Assembly (NCBI GenBank): GCA_002682825.1
Contig: NOKP01000029.1
Location: 372,001-436,000, forward strand
Direction: 5' to 3'
From: Neonectria sp. B-13
Taxonomy: Eukaryota; Ascomycota; Sordariomycetes; Hypocreales; Nectriaceae
DNA: 64,000 bases
In this document: positions 33,154-44,300 of the stretch, in pieces
Numbering within the stretch: the stretch's first letter is position 1
How the letters are laid out: each line of letters starts with the position of its first letter
Notes under the pieces: model-generated
Told to the model about the DNA's origin: nothing
What the model saw: the letters and a program-made list of their open reading frames with translations, nothing else
Databases searched by the model: none
Made by a program: the position numbers and the translations under genes

Positions 33154-35239
33154 TTATTTATTCATAAAGAACTCCTCGAACTCCTCGTCAAGCAATGCAG
33201 GCTGCTTTTCGCTACCATCCAGAAGGCCCAGGTACCAAGTCAAGTCGCTCCCATCGTTCTCACGGGCCGCAAAACCGTTGCCAAAGTAGCCAAACCGGTT
33301 AGAAGTGGTGTATTTCAGATCGTAGTCCTCCCAGCGAGGAGTGGCGATGGTCTCGAAGAACTGGATTCGAGATCCGGGCCACATCATGGGCTCGCCATCA
33401 ACGGTGCCCTGCTTGAACCACGAGCGGCAAGGGGATGTCCATGCAGTCCGAGGGAGGAACTTGCGTCGGTGCTCGGCGAAGTCAGCCACGGCGGCCTCCT
33501 TCGGGGCGAAGGAGGAAATCTCCTCTTCGGACATCTTCCTGAGCATCTGCATCACGTATCGAGAGACTGTCTCGGTGATGGGGAGGAAGCTCCCGTGCCC
33601 GTAGGGGCCATAGGGTCCGTTGAAGACTGCGGCGGTTAGATATGGATACACAAGATGTAAAGTTGGGCACTCACTGATATAGTTCGGGAAGTTGGCCACA
33701 GTCATAGACAAGTACGTGTTGGGAACGTCCTTCCAGTAGTCTCCCAGGCTGACACCACCACGGCCAATGGTGGGATATGCGGGCCGCCAGCTAACATCGA
33801 AGCCAGTAGCGCAAACGATGACGTCAAACTCGTGCTCAACACCATCTGAAGTCATGATGCCCTTGGAGGTAAAGTTCTGAATGTCGGATGATACTACCGA
33901 GACGTTGTCCTTGCAGAGAGCCTCCAGGTAGCCATTGCCCGGGGTAGGCCTTCTGCAACCGACGGCGAAGTTTTTGGGAACGATGATGTCGGCAACCTCA
34001 GGCTTGTTGGCGAGCTTTCCGCGCATGTCGTTCTCCGCATACTGAAGCTATGGTTAGCTGCAGCCAAGGAGGGGATCGGGAAAGGCTGCACTTACGTCTC
34101 GAGCTTCTTGTTGCTCTTTGGATCCATTGAGGATGAAGCGGAATCGAGAGTTGAGCTCGGACTCAATCTTCTTCCTGTATGCCAGGTATTTTTTGGGATC
34201 GTTTCGGAAGATCTCCCGTTGCTTGTCGTTATCTATACACGAAGTGTTAGGATCGAAATGAATTTGGGTGATTCGGGTACTTACACTCAAAGTTGGTACC
34301 GTTCTTTCCGGCGAAACGCTGTCCAAAGCCGCCTGTCACCCAGGACGCGCTGCGGATGAAGCACTTCATGTTGCCCACGACTAATTGAGGTCAGCATATA
34401 GTGTTCCTGTCCCTAAAATGAGAAGGAGAGAGGGCTTGACTAACTGGGCTGGATGTTTGGAACAATCTGCACAGCTGATGATCCGCCTCCAATGACGCCG
34501 ATGCGCTTGCCCTTGAGGTCGACGCTGTTGTCCCAGTTTGCGCTGTGGAGCATTTCGCCCTTGAAAGACTCCCTGCCCTTGATCGCGGGCCACTTCCATT
34601 TGCTTTGGGAGATGCGGAGTCAGTTCTGAGAAGCCGGATAAAGTGAGGAGGGGGCAACTCACTTTAGCACACCGCTGGCGTTGACGAAGATGTTGGCCTT
34701 CTCCTCGATTATGTCGTTGGGATCGTCGCCTCTTTGGATTTTGACGTGCCACATGTTCTCATCCTCGTTCCACACCGCAGATACTACGGTGTGGCTGAGG
34801 TGGATGTACTTGTTCAGATCGTACTTTTCTGCCACGTCTTTGAAGTACTGCAGGATTTCGGGGGCGCCAGAGTAGCTTCGAGGACAGTCGAGTTAGTCAA
34901 GTTCTGGGTGGAGGTGAACCGGGGTATAGAGTGCACTCACAACGAGGTCCACTCGGAAGACGGCGCCCATGAGAACTGGTAGTTGACGGATGGAATGTCA
35001 CATCCACAGCCAGGGTAGCGATTCTCATACCAGGTGCCACCAATTGACGGGTTCTTCTCGTAGCAGACGAGCTCGACGTCTAGTGAGCTAATGTCCACCT
35101 CGTGAGCAAGGTTGAGTGCGCTGGCGCCGGCTCCGAGACAGATGATGCGGAGCTTCCGGCCGATTCGGCTGGGCTTCTCCATGATTTCATACTCGGACTT
35201 GGCGGATGCGCCGGTGAGCCAGGAACCGAGAGAACCCAT
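33154..35239 (-). CDS. Flavin-dependent Baeyer-Villiger-type monooxygenase
   Basis: A 582-residue FAD/NADPH monooxygenase from seven exons: 34941-35239, 34663-34875, 34445-34602, 34285-34380, 34096-34232, 33675-34047 and 33154-33626. All introns are GT...AG and the summed length is a multiple of three. The FAD site is [12 protein letters not shown] (GxGxxA rather than the usual GxGxxG). [18 protein letters not shown] is typical of this class, the NADPH site is [12 protein letters not shown], and the Baeyer-Villiger fingerprint [12 protein letters not shown] precedes it. ATGFD lies near the C-terminal third. It would insert oxygen next to a ketone; substrate unknown. A TGGAGCTCCA palindrome 168 bp upstream matches sites before the MFS gene, suggesting co-regulation as an uptake-and-oxidation pair. 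Confidence 0.9.
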
Positions 35240-36295
35240 AGCGACTGTCTGTGTGTGTGGATAGGTGAAGGGGGTTTCTTGGCTGGAGTGGCGGCTTCTG
35301 GGTGACTTCTAAGACAAAGATGGACAAGTTACAACGAGGAATGCACAGACTTGTTCAGTCGTTGACAGCTTATTTGAGGATATTCTCCTTCAGGGCGAAT
35401 GCTAGGTGGAGCTCCAATGGAGGCCGGCAATTGTCTTAGTTACGACGCTGATCTTTTGATCCCGGTTGAATCCTCCACTCCTCCACAAGTACCACGCCGC
35501 CTCCACCGCCACCTCCACCTCCGCCTCCACCGGCTTCACCAGCCCCGCAGCGTCGTGACTGGCTCGAACTGATAGGAGACACAACTTCAAGGACAATGGC
35601 TTATCAGGGAGGGTGATTGATGTGTTGCTCCGATTGTGGTGCGGGACATATAATACGTGGAGGGGCCCACACAGCTGAGAGACTAGAGACTACGTTCTGC
35701 AATCTTTGGCTTGTCAACATCTCGCTGGAGATGCACTGCAAATGCGTGCACAGTTGCACCAACTCGAGCACGGTCTTCATTCTGGATCAGTCAATAAAGA
35801 ATGCTCTTGAACCAGGGTTCGCGTGCGCAAACGTGTACCCGCCGATGTCGGATCTGGTACGCTGGTGAGCTGTGCGATGTCGTCAGCGGAAAGTGAGATC
35901 GAGGTGAGGCTGGCTGTCAATCCTCAGACGTTTCTCACCGTGGCTTCAAGACCATTGCGCGCAGTATGAAAACTCAGATAGTCCTCACAATGACTTCAAT
36001 ACAATGCGCATCGCTTCAATGAGGCAGATTAAATTTTCCGAGCAGGCCTCGAGAGCTGTGCAGACTTCTTTCTTCACCATCTCCGAGTCGCACAACCTCA
36101 CCATCACCATCTCACCATCTCTTTCCCACGCGCACTCTCGCAAACGAGCATTCACGCGTCGTGTCTGTTTCTCTCCGTTTCTCTCACCCGAATCCACATC
36201 CACATCCGCATCCGCGAAAGACAGACCGACCGTCCGACCGCCCGACCGAACCGCACACGCGCAAACCCACGAGAACACAGACTCTCCCACTCAAG
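35240..36295. other. Intergenic with palindrome and CCACCT-rich tract
   Basis: It holds TGGAGCTCCA at 35407-35416 (monooxygenase promoter), an imperfect CCACC/CTCCGC trinucleotide tract at about 35490-35535, and a C/T- and CATC-rich leader before the gene at 36296. No other gene is seen. Confidence 0.5.
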
Positions 36296-36799
36296 ATGCC
36301 TCGACTTGCCCGCCGATCACGCAGTCTCTCCGACCAGGCCACCAAGAAGGATCGACGAAACAAGAAGCTGGCCTACCGTCGCCGTCGCCTTACGGCAGTC
36401 AAGAAGTCCGAGATCGTCCCTCCCACAGTCCCTGCCCCGACCGCACCCAACTATCACGTGTTGCCCGAATTCAACCCCGATCTAGCACGCCTGTGTGCGT
36501 CCTTGGAGGCCCAGCAATCCAAGCTCTGGGGGCACTATGTTCCTCTGACTCCAGAGTTCAAGGCCAAACTGGCGGAGGGGCTCGAGGACCAAAAGAGGTT
36601 CAAGGCCAAACTGGAAAACATGTTCGAGGACCGAAAGAGGGAGAAGGCCAAACGAGTCAAGAGGTACGAGGACCGAAAGAGAGAGATCCAGGAGAGGGCC
36701 AGATGGGTTCGTGGGGAAAAGCCCGACCGCAACTTGATGACCGACGAATCAGTTCCCGATTTCTGCTTGCGAGTGAGTCTGACGATGCTGTCGCTCTGA
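36296..36799 (+). CDS. Small basic coiled-coil protein of unknown function
   Basis: I do not recognise this protein (167 residues from MPRLARRSRS). The frame is open further upstream, but ATG 36296 has a good context (CTCAAGATGCC) and the upstream part is low-complexity leader. The N-terminus is strongly basic (KKDRRNKKLAYRRRRLT), suggesting nuclear or nucleic-acid binding. Residues about 75-150 form a charged helix with repeated units FKAKLAEGLEDQKR, FKAKLENMFEDRKR and KRVKRYEDRKR, likely coiled coil. Another frame over the same bases is also open (36004-36852), so strand and frame are moderately certain. No functional neighbour. Confidence 0.5.
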   Translation: MPRLARRSRSLSDQATKKDRRNKKLAYRRRRLTAVKKSEIVPPTVPAPTAPNYHVLPEFNPDLARLCASLEAQQSKLWGHYVPLTPEFKAKLAEGLEDQKRFKAKLENMFEDRKREKAKRVKRYEDRKREIQERARWVRGEKPDRNLMTDESVPDFCLRVSLTMLSL

Positions 36800-37241
36800 G
36801 GCAGCTTTGTCGTGGATGGATGGGAGAGATCTGGGAACCATTGCTCGGATGAATAGCAACGTGGTTCTAGGATACCAATGAAAGCTTTAATTATTCCAAA
36901 TGCTACACATCGTCGCGTCTTGTCACCGTCCTTGCCTGTGAGGGTTAATCGTCCTGATGAGTTTGCTCCGGTCGAATGACTACACAAAACGTAAGGAATG
37001 TCATAAATATGAACGGCAGAGTCTGCTGCTCAGCGTTCACAACCATGTGACGCTGCAAACCGTGAATTATTTAGCCGTAGCGGGGGTTTGTTCAACCATG
37101 TCTGCCAGGCCTATCCATGATGAGCCAACGGTAGCTGTCAGAAAGTACAATGTCATGGTTTGCGATGGGTCAGAGCAAAATGGTCAGGAATAAGAAAGAG
37201 AGACGAGTTGCCTTGTGGTCATTCAGGGTGTCTTAGATAAT
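36800..37241. other. Intergenic, no gene seen
   Basis: About 440 bp with no recognisable gene or repeat. Confidence 0.45.
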
Positions 37242-37714
37242 CTAATAACTATTCCAGGAAACCTGATGACATGTGTATACCAGGTCTGATCTCCTGTTCA
37301 GAGGTACTATCTGCAAGAAGTCAAATTGAAAAGGGTGGAATCTCTTAAGAGCGAGAACTATCCCGGCCGCGAAAACAAGAGAAGTGACAAGTAATCCATC
37401 CGCGCTCATGCGCACGCTGTTTGCTGTTACCACAATAGGCGTATTTGCACTGTCTGAGGGGCAGTCAGGTTTGTTGATGACAGGTCCGTCGGCGAGACGG
37501 CAACGTTTGACAATTTATGCCCCGATCCGAGTTGTTTGACTTTTGCCGTAGCCTCTTCCGTGGTCTCATCCTCGTGGCTTCCCACGGCTGAAGGGTGCGA
37601 TTTCTCGCCCTCACTTGTCTTGTTCTCTCCTCCTTGTTCATTGGACTGGTCATGGCCATCTTCGTTGGACTCTGCCGCCTCCGTGGGATTGTGTTTAAAC
37701 CCGGAACCAGTGGG
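37242..37714 (-). pseudogene. C-terminal remnant of a GPI-anchored surface protein gene
   Basis: The minus strand encodes a hydrophilic Ser/Thr/Glu/Asn-rich stalk (PTGSGFKHNPTEAAES, EQGGENKTSEGEK). After a one-base frame change near CTGCCCCTCAG it encodes NTPIVVTANSVRMSADG followed by LLVTSLVFAAGIVLAL, the usual small-residue cleavage site and hydrophobic tail of a GPI-anchored protein. The piece begins abruptly at the direct repeat 37715-37781, on the other side of which lies the transaldolase copy. The upstream part may be the frame at 39122-39886. The shift and missing start make it a pseudogene; the link between the two halves is inferred. Confidence 0.45.
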
Positions 37715-37781
37715 AACTATCACATCTAATGACTGGGATAGATGGGGTAAAAAGCTCCTGATTTCTATCTATCAATCCTAG
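37715..37781. repeat. Direct repeat, left copy (67 bp)
   Basis: It begins AACTATCACATCTAATGACT and ends ATCAATCCTAG. It differs from the copy at 38937-38999 by three substitutions and a 4-bp indel. The two flank the transaldolase copy and are probably parts of element ends (LTR-like R/U5) or a duplicated segment. Confidence 0.85.
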
Positions 37782-37891
37782 TTATTAAATGTAAAATTTC
37801 TTTTCTTTTTAGCAATGATTTTATTTTACTTCTTTTCTTTCATTACTCTTTATAAACACATTAGACCTCAATCATTAAATTAAGCAAGCTT

Positions 37892-38851
37892 CTACTTAAT
37901 AATATCCTTTAGAGTTACAGCATCAGCAGTAAACTTACTAATACCCTCACAAAGCTTCTCAACAGCCATCTGGTCCTCATTAAAGTCAAACCAGAAGATA
38001 GCCTCATCATTAATATAAGTCTTCTCCTTAATGTCCAGAGAGACAGCCTTAGAGGCATTAAGCTTCTAGGGGATAGCCTCAGTAGAGTTTACCAGCTCCT
38101 TGAGCAGGTTAGAGGAGATAGTTAAGTAGTTGCAGCTAGTAAGCTCAGTAATCTTACTAGTATTATAGAATAAGGCGCCTATAACAATAGTCTTATAGCT
38201 GAACTTCTTATAGTAGTTATAGATAGCCTTAATAGAAGATACACTAGGGTCCTCCTCCTTAGTATACTCCTTCTTAGTATGGGACTTAAACCAGTCAAGG
38301 ATATAGCCAATGAAGGGAGAGATAAGGAAGGCACTAGCCTCAGCAGCAGCAGTAGCCTAGACAAGGGAGAATATAAGAGTTAGGTTAGTGTTAATGCTAT
38401 AATCGCATTAGAAAATCTCAGCAGCCTTAATACCCTCCCAGGTAGCAGTAACCTTGATAAGAACGCGGTCCTTAGAGATACCCTGGTCCTTATAAAGGTC
38501 AATAATGCAGAGGGCCTTGGCAACAGAGGCCTTAGTGTCGAAGGAGAACCAAGCATTGACCTCAGTGGAGACCTTGCTAGGGAGAATGGCAAGGATTTCC
38601 TTGCCAAACTCGACCAGAAGGCAGTCAAGGGCATAATCAACCTACTGGTCAATGTCACCACCCTACTGCTTAGCATAATCAACAGCAACATCAATCAGTT
38701 TAGCATACTCAGGCTTCTTAGAGGCAGCAAGAATAAAGGAGGGGTTGGTGGTAGCATCCTGAGGCTTGTACTTGCCAATAGATATAAAGTCACCAGAGTC
38801 AGACACGACAACAGTGCCGGTGGCCTTGAGCTGATCTAGAGAAGTGGACAT
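37892..38851 (-). pseudogene. Intronless transaldolase copy with RIP-like stop codons
   Basis: A full-length transaldolase reading frame (pentose-phosphate pathway), exactly 320 codons from [12 protein letters not shown] to the TAG at 37892-37894, with no frameshift and no intron. The family is certain: [40 protein letters not shown] and KTYINDEAIFWFDFNEDQMA. At least five in-frame TAG/TAA codons interrupt it (after DYAKQ, after DID-Q, after AAEIF, after FSLV, after AIP), all where glutamine codons are expected. R-to-W/C changes are also present. These are all C-to-T on the coding strand, as RIP or another cytosine deamination would give. Short 5' and A/T-rich 3' leader-like sequences lie inside the flanking direct repeats. 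Best read as a retrocopy, now dead. Confidence 0.87.
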
Positions 38852-38936
38852 GATTGCCATGGATGGTATGGTAGTGGCTTGATAATGGGAAGCTCTCGAA
38901 GACAGTAATCCAAGAGAGAGGAGAGTGATGATTCAT

Positions 38937-38999
38937 AACTATCACATCTAATGACTGGGATCGATAGGGTAAAAAGCTCTTGATTTCTATCTATCCTAG
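38937..38999. repeat. Direct repeat, right copy (63 bp)
   Basis: A copy of 37715-37781. Beyond it on the minus strand lies ATGTATTTAAAGACC, TATA-like, as in the U3/R part of an LTR. Confidence 0.85.
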
Positions 39000-39121
39000 C
39001 GGGAAAGGAAGGTCTTTAAATACATGATTTGGTCCGTAGGAAAGGATAGGAATCGTATCATCTAGAGTGATGAGAAAGGAAGGGAAACGTGTCATCTAGG
39101 ATGACCAGGTTGTTGAGGGCA

Positions 39122-39886
39122 TCAAGGTTCGTAGCTAGGTTGTTGAGAGAGGTCAAATTGGTCAACCTTTGTAAGACCATCGGGCCTAGGAAGCTTGTCA
39201 TGTGGGGGAACCTTGTGATAGCCAATGCAATGTGACAGGAACAGCCTTGCCATTCGGCCTTGTTGGCTGGGCACCCGTGTCGGCTTCCTCTCCTTGCGCA
39301 GTTGATGCTGGGTTGAAGGCTGCACCCATGAACCTGTCTCCGCAGGATGCTTCTCGCCATTCTTTGATCCAGTATCGACAGCACCGCAAGTGACTGTGAG
39401 AGTAACTGCGTCAGACCCTGCATGACCGCATGCGTTGCAGCTCATTTCGACTGTCGTAATTTCCACCTCAGGGTATTTCTGGTTTGCGCAATGGCACGGA
39501 GCATACTCCAGAGTCGAGCAGTACTCGGTGACGGTCAAGTACGAAGGATTGTTATGATCGACAATGGTGTATGTCACGGTAGTCACGGTAATGGCCACAT
39601 CAGAGGCAGACTTAGAAACAACACCATTTGCTGGTGTGACATCGGGCGTCAAGAAAAGAGATATACTGGTAGTAACCGTTTCACCTGACACAGTTCCGTC
39701 GAAAATCAACGCGTACACAGTGAGTAATGAGTTAGGAGGAGCATCACGACTGTTGAGGTGTCGCCAGAGTCCGGATCGTCGAATTAGCGTAGTCGAACTC
39801 AGACGCAGCCCACCACCGAAAACACTAGAGTCGCCAAGGCACGGGATATGGCAGCTTGCCTCCTGAACGGGAGTAGTAGAAGACAA
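39122..39886 (-). pseudogene. Degenerate surface/secreted-type protein, N-terminal part
   Basis: The open frame encodes a Thr/Val-rich, Cys-containing segment typical of fungal cell-wall proteins (VAITVTTVTYTIVDHN, TVTEYCSTLEYAPCHC, EVEITTVEMSCNACGH, DAVTLTVTCGA). After TCGAVDTGSKNGE the composition changes, and another frame (EEADTGAQPTRPNGK) looks more natural, suggesting a frameshift. No signal peptide is found at the available start, and the stalk and GPI tail expected downstream are found only past the transaldolase insertion (37242-37714). I treat it as the 5' half of an interrupted gene. Function unknown. Confidence 0.4.
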
Positions 39887-40778
39887 GGAATCAGCAGCGT
39901 CACAGGATCTATTAGAGAAGTTAGCAGTTTATTCCACGAAATATCAGGCTTGGAATAGGGATCACGGACTTTCCTAACATGGCAATATAGGTGCGGCCTG
40001 CAGCCAAGGATATACACTGGCCTGTTGTTATTAGCAAAGTTTATTCGTCCTCCTATGAAGACCCTAAAGAATTCAGGAGACACATTGTCCAGGAAATGGA
40101 GATGCATACACCAGGATTGCAAAATGATTTCTGGTATCGTACACTACTACGCCTTTGTATGTAAATAGTTCTTAGCGCCTTGAGGCTTGACGTTGTGAAT
40201 GACTAGGCTTACATGGCAACACCCTAGGCCAATCCCGAGAGCAGAAACGCTTTTTCAGGGGTCCGTCCTGTCAATCGCGGATCACAAGGTATGGATGATA
40301 GCGTCAAAACGATAGCGCTGAGACGTTGGTCAGACTCCAAAAAGGCGGGTTCCTGCTAGAGTCATGTTGTAGTGCAAGTAACTTTTCACAAAGGTGTGAG
40401 GAATGTGAGAATGTGCGCCTCCACTTTCCTACCGATATCGATAGGTCCAAAAGATTCCCACTTGGCCACGATGAAGGGTGGTATGCCCTGGCTGAGACAA
40501 ACCCCCCTTGCCATGTCCGCGCCTTCATCCCTTGTCTACTGAAACAGGTACACTAAGCCTCTGGCGATGAAATCAAACGAGGAGTCTGTGATAAATAAGT
40601 GAATGGCAATTGTTGCTCCTGTGGGTTCGGATGCGATCGCCGGCCACTAGCATGACTTGGCATTCTTGCTGCCGGCTTTCATGAACATAAGTCACGGTAG
40701 ATGCACTGGCACAAAGGTTCTTGTCAAATTCGATTGGGGAATAGAGGAACATAACACGCCTAGCTTCCAAGTGTGCAT
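39887..40778. other. Intergenic, no gene seen
   Basis: About 890 bp with no recognisable coding sequence. A signal-peptide exon for the degenerate surface gene was looked for and not found. Confidence 0.45.
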
Positions 40779-41397
40779 TCATTCAAGAACAGGCAACTCT
40801 CCCTTGTCCTGGGCTTCCAGGACCAATTTGTTGTAGATTTCCACCTTCTCCTCGTACTCTTGCACTAGATCACCATCGCTTCGTTTGCCAGGTGTGGCGT
40901 CATCACCTCCAAAAGCCCTGACTGCAGCATAGTAGACATCTGCCAAGGCTCTGCAAACTCCCGAGGCGCTCACAGATTGGCATTGATAATAGAGGCTTCA
41001 TATTCAGGTTAGTAACTTCAGAAAACCTAGCCAGGTGATCGCGTCATTTTACGTACTCGGTCTTGAGTCCATTGTCAATGCGAAGCTTGCCGCTCACGGT
41101 GAACCGACTCTGAGCCCGATAATTATTGTAACCAAAGTCATGGCGGTTGCAAGCTGGCACAAAGGGGAAGCCGAAAGGGTTATCGGGGGACGAAGTGCAC
41201 CCGTCCGAATCCCAGTTGAGTGTCGGAGGGTTTCGTGCATTGCGACGAATTGTGAACGCGGGCAAGGTGATGCTGAAGAGGATTTCATCGGTGATTGTGC
41301 TAGCGCTCTGGCGCGTGGACAAAGAAGGCTCTACGTTGCCAGTGGGCAGCGCCAAAGCAACTGGCAAAAGAGAGGTGATGAGGGCGTGCCACTTCAT
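40779..41397 (-). CDS. Secreted fungal phospholipase A2
   Basis: A 185-residue secreted PLA2 of the fungal/prokaryotic type (PF09056) that hydrolyses the sn-2 ester of phospholipids. Exons are 41057-41397 and 40779-40995 (61-nt intron, branch-like TTACTAACC). The signal peptide MKWHALITSLLPVALALP is followed by a short propeptide (ending near STRQ). The core has DGCTSSPDNPFGFPFVPACNRHDFGYNN with the His-Asp catalytic pair. The second exon supplies CQSVSASGVCRALADVYYAAVRAF with two disulfide cysteines. Length is normal. Such enzymes are secreted by plant-associated and other filamentous fungi. Confidence 0.92.
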
Positions 41398-44300
41398 ACT
41401 GACGACTAATTGAGACTTCCAGTGGGAACACAGTAGACAACTTGGAGCTTTTTTCTATCACTCAATGTATAGCGACTATAGCGGTCTATTTAATCTGCTC
41501 TGGTGAAGCATGAGACTCAAAGGAACAACCCCGCAATAGAACCCTATCTATAATCATGTTGATCGCCTTGGCGCTCACCTGCCTGATTGAGAAATGATCT
41601 CTGCGTGCTGCAACAACGAGGTCATGCTCTGTATGGCGATTTGCTACACCTTGCCAAGCGTTTTAGTATTGCCTTAGCCGTGGTCACAACAAGCAACTCG
41701 TCTCTGTCGATGGACATTCGTTGTATGCCGGCACTATGAGAGCGTGGCCGGAGATCGATCTAAGATTGGAAGGTCACTCTAGGGATGGGCTGAGCCAAGT
41801 GCGGGGAAGACTCATAGCGGTAACCAATCTAGTAAGGCTCTGGTTACTTTTCAAAAAGTGCCAAGTAAAGTGCAAAACTGGTTCCAAATAGGAAGCCCCA
41901 GGTCGGTCTCAATCCTTCTCACTATCTCCTCGTCCCATTTTCACTAGAAGCCTCGGCATGTTATGTTCAAGAGATAAATGCACCGCTCGAAAAATATGCA
42001 GCCTCAGACGTCGTGGGAGTGTATCTTTTTGGCCGCGGTCTAGACTATCTCCAAGCGGACATTTGAGAAGTTTGCCACGGATCTTGAGAAAAGGTCCTCG
42101 GGCTCCAAATCGCGAAATCCCCCATCATCACGTCAAGTACAGTTCCATGGCCCGGTAATCGACGCTCCATAAATATTAAGGGACAAGAAACTTAAAAACG
42201 TGCTCATGATTTGTTTGTTTATTGTTATTTATCGTATAAGGTGCTCGCGATGTTGCCAGCAATTATTCTGTAGGGTAGGTAGTTTTCGTACTCCTGTGGA
42301 TAGTTAGCAGATTGAACCCCAGTAATGCATCAACCACGTTTCTTTCTCCAGGGAGTAGAAGAACTGACTTTGAGGCATTAAAATCCCTCCCGCTATTTGA
42401 TTGATTAGAAAATTCCCTTCGGATCAAAATGTGAGTTATACGTAACCGATACCACGTCCTCCTTCGCCCGCATGGCTTCGAAACTAGACAACAAGGATGG
42501 TCACCATTGAACCAGTCAAGGCTTAGGGGGTTACATTAATCACTGACTTAATTATGAGTATTGCGACTGTCACAACCTGCTTTGCTATTATAACCCTTTC
42601 ATACTCCTAGCTTGAAGGAAGTTAAGGGACAACGAGCAGCCAGCTATCCGAGGGACCATCCGCAGGAGGATCATGATCATGTGCGAACATAAGAGGCCAA
42701 GAAAATAAGTGAAGACGAGAAAGAGGAGGAGGTTGAACTAATATGACTCGTAATTCGTTACATTCTCTAAGCCTAGAGTAAGGTTAGTGTGGAAGGTTGT
42801 GACATCAGAAAAGGCGGCTGTGGTAATAGCAGCTCTTAACTATAAGTCCAAGAGAGAAACGGTTGTTAATTACAGACTAAATTGTATATCAACGCTTACT
42901 TGTCTTCTACTAAGCGATATGTGACAACATCAACGTGCCAATAATGAGTATCGGGTAGACAATACAGCTTTAACGTGAAATTGAGTAAGAAGCTCAAACT
43001 ATTCGGAATTTAGTTCGGGATTTGCATGTTAAACATGCGTAGGTTGTACGCATGAAGCTACGGATGTTTTAAGTATCAGGTACAGAGTTCTCACAACTGT
43101 TGGAGTGGCCTGGGGGCTTTCTTCAAGATTAATAAGGCACCAATCAAGCCAAAGAGCGAAGTTCAAAGAATAGCTAAGGTTGCAAGGATAGCGTCTATGT
43201 CCACTCATTTGGAAATAGGTGACCAGACGTGTGTAAAAGGCTTAAGTTAGGACGGAAACGAGTGTTGGCAAAAATGCCAAGTACAGGAACACGAAGAGAA
43301 TTTAGCATGTATAGCAACGAGAGCACGAGGTAGTAACAAAAAGATGAGCCTGAGTATAAACCTAAACAGCTGGGCGTTGCGACCGGTAGGTGGGTAAGAT
43401 GCGACCTGGTGCCCGCAGGCGTGGATACAAACACAAGCTCTTGTGACGAGATGTTTGGAGCAAAAGGGAAATTGCGAGCATGCTCCATGTAGAAATCTCG
43501 AAAGTTCAGAGTCTCAACCCGTTAAGAAAGAAAGGTCGTGTTGAGCAAAAGCTCTATAGATAGCTACTACCTAGCAGCAGTTTCAATGCACCTAACAGAC
43601 GAGTTTAGAGGAACAAGAAGCTGGTTGATACCCTGTCGGACATGGTCAAGACGAGGGGCAGGCTCTAGAGCTCTGCTGAATAAAAGAGATGGACAAGAAG
43701 ATGGAGAAAAGGGAAAGCGACTTCGACCTTGGATCAGCGGCAGAGCCGGCTGGGAATCCATCGTGACGCTTACAGGACGACAGTGGATGCTGAGAGTGGA
43801 CAGGAAAACGAGTAAAAAAGTTCGCCGAAGAAATACGAAAGTTAATAAAGAGCGGTGGCCGGTTGTCTGGGCAAAGCGACCATGATTGGCGAACAAAGTT
43901 ACGGCTCTGGGCGAAGAGCTTGTCGAATGTGGTACTACGTATCGCTGTGGCCTGATACCGTCCAAGTCTAGAAGTGTCTTTGCAATCGATATTCTTCTTT
44001 CGGTCGTCCTCAGTCGGATCGCGTCGAGATCTAGGCGGATTGGGCCAAATGGGGGAGGCTGGTGCTGGTTCTGTTCCCTTAGCGATGGCAAGGTTCGTGA
44101 TAGTGGAGCGAGCCAAGAGAGCCGGACAAGAGTTAGGCAGTCGACGCCGGAGGACTCGGCCGAAGACCGGCCAATCCCCGACCTAGACTAATAGTAGTTA
44201 AGAGAAACGGAGTCTCAGAACTCGTTTGCTGGAATGGTTCTATTCTCGTCGTGATTCTGACGTCAGGTGGGCTGTATTGCCGAGGAACCCCGCCACACGT

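Noticed and set aside
36004..36852. 282-codon frame overlapping the small basic protein
   Set aside because: Pro/Ser/Arg-rich alternate reading of the same bases. The frame starting at 36296 has better helical repeats and start context, though neither is certain.
43567..44116. Two overlapping minus-strand frames of about 156-174 codons
   Set aside because: They overlap each other in different frames and have no recognisable feature, signal peptide or splice structure.
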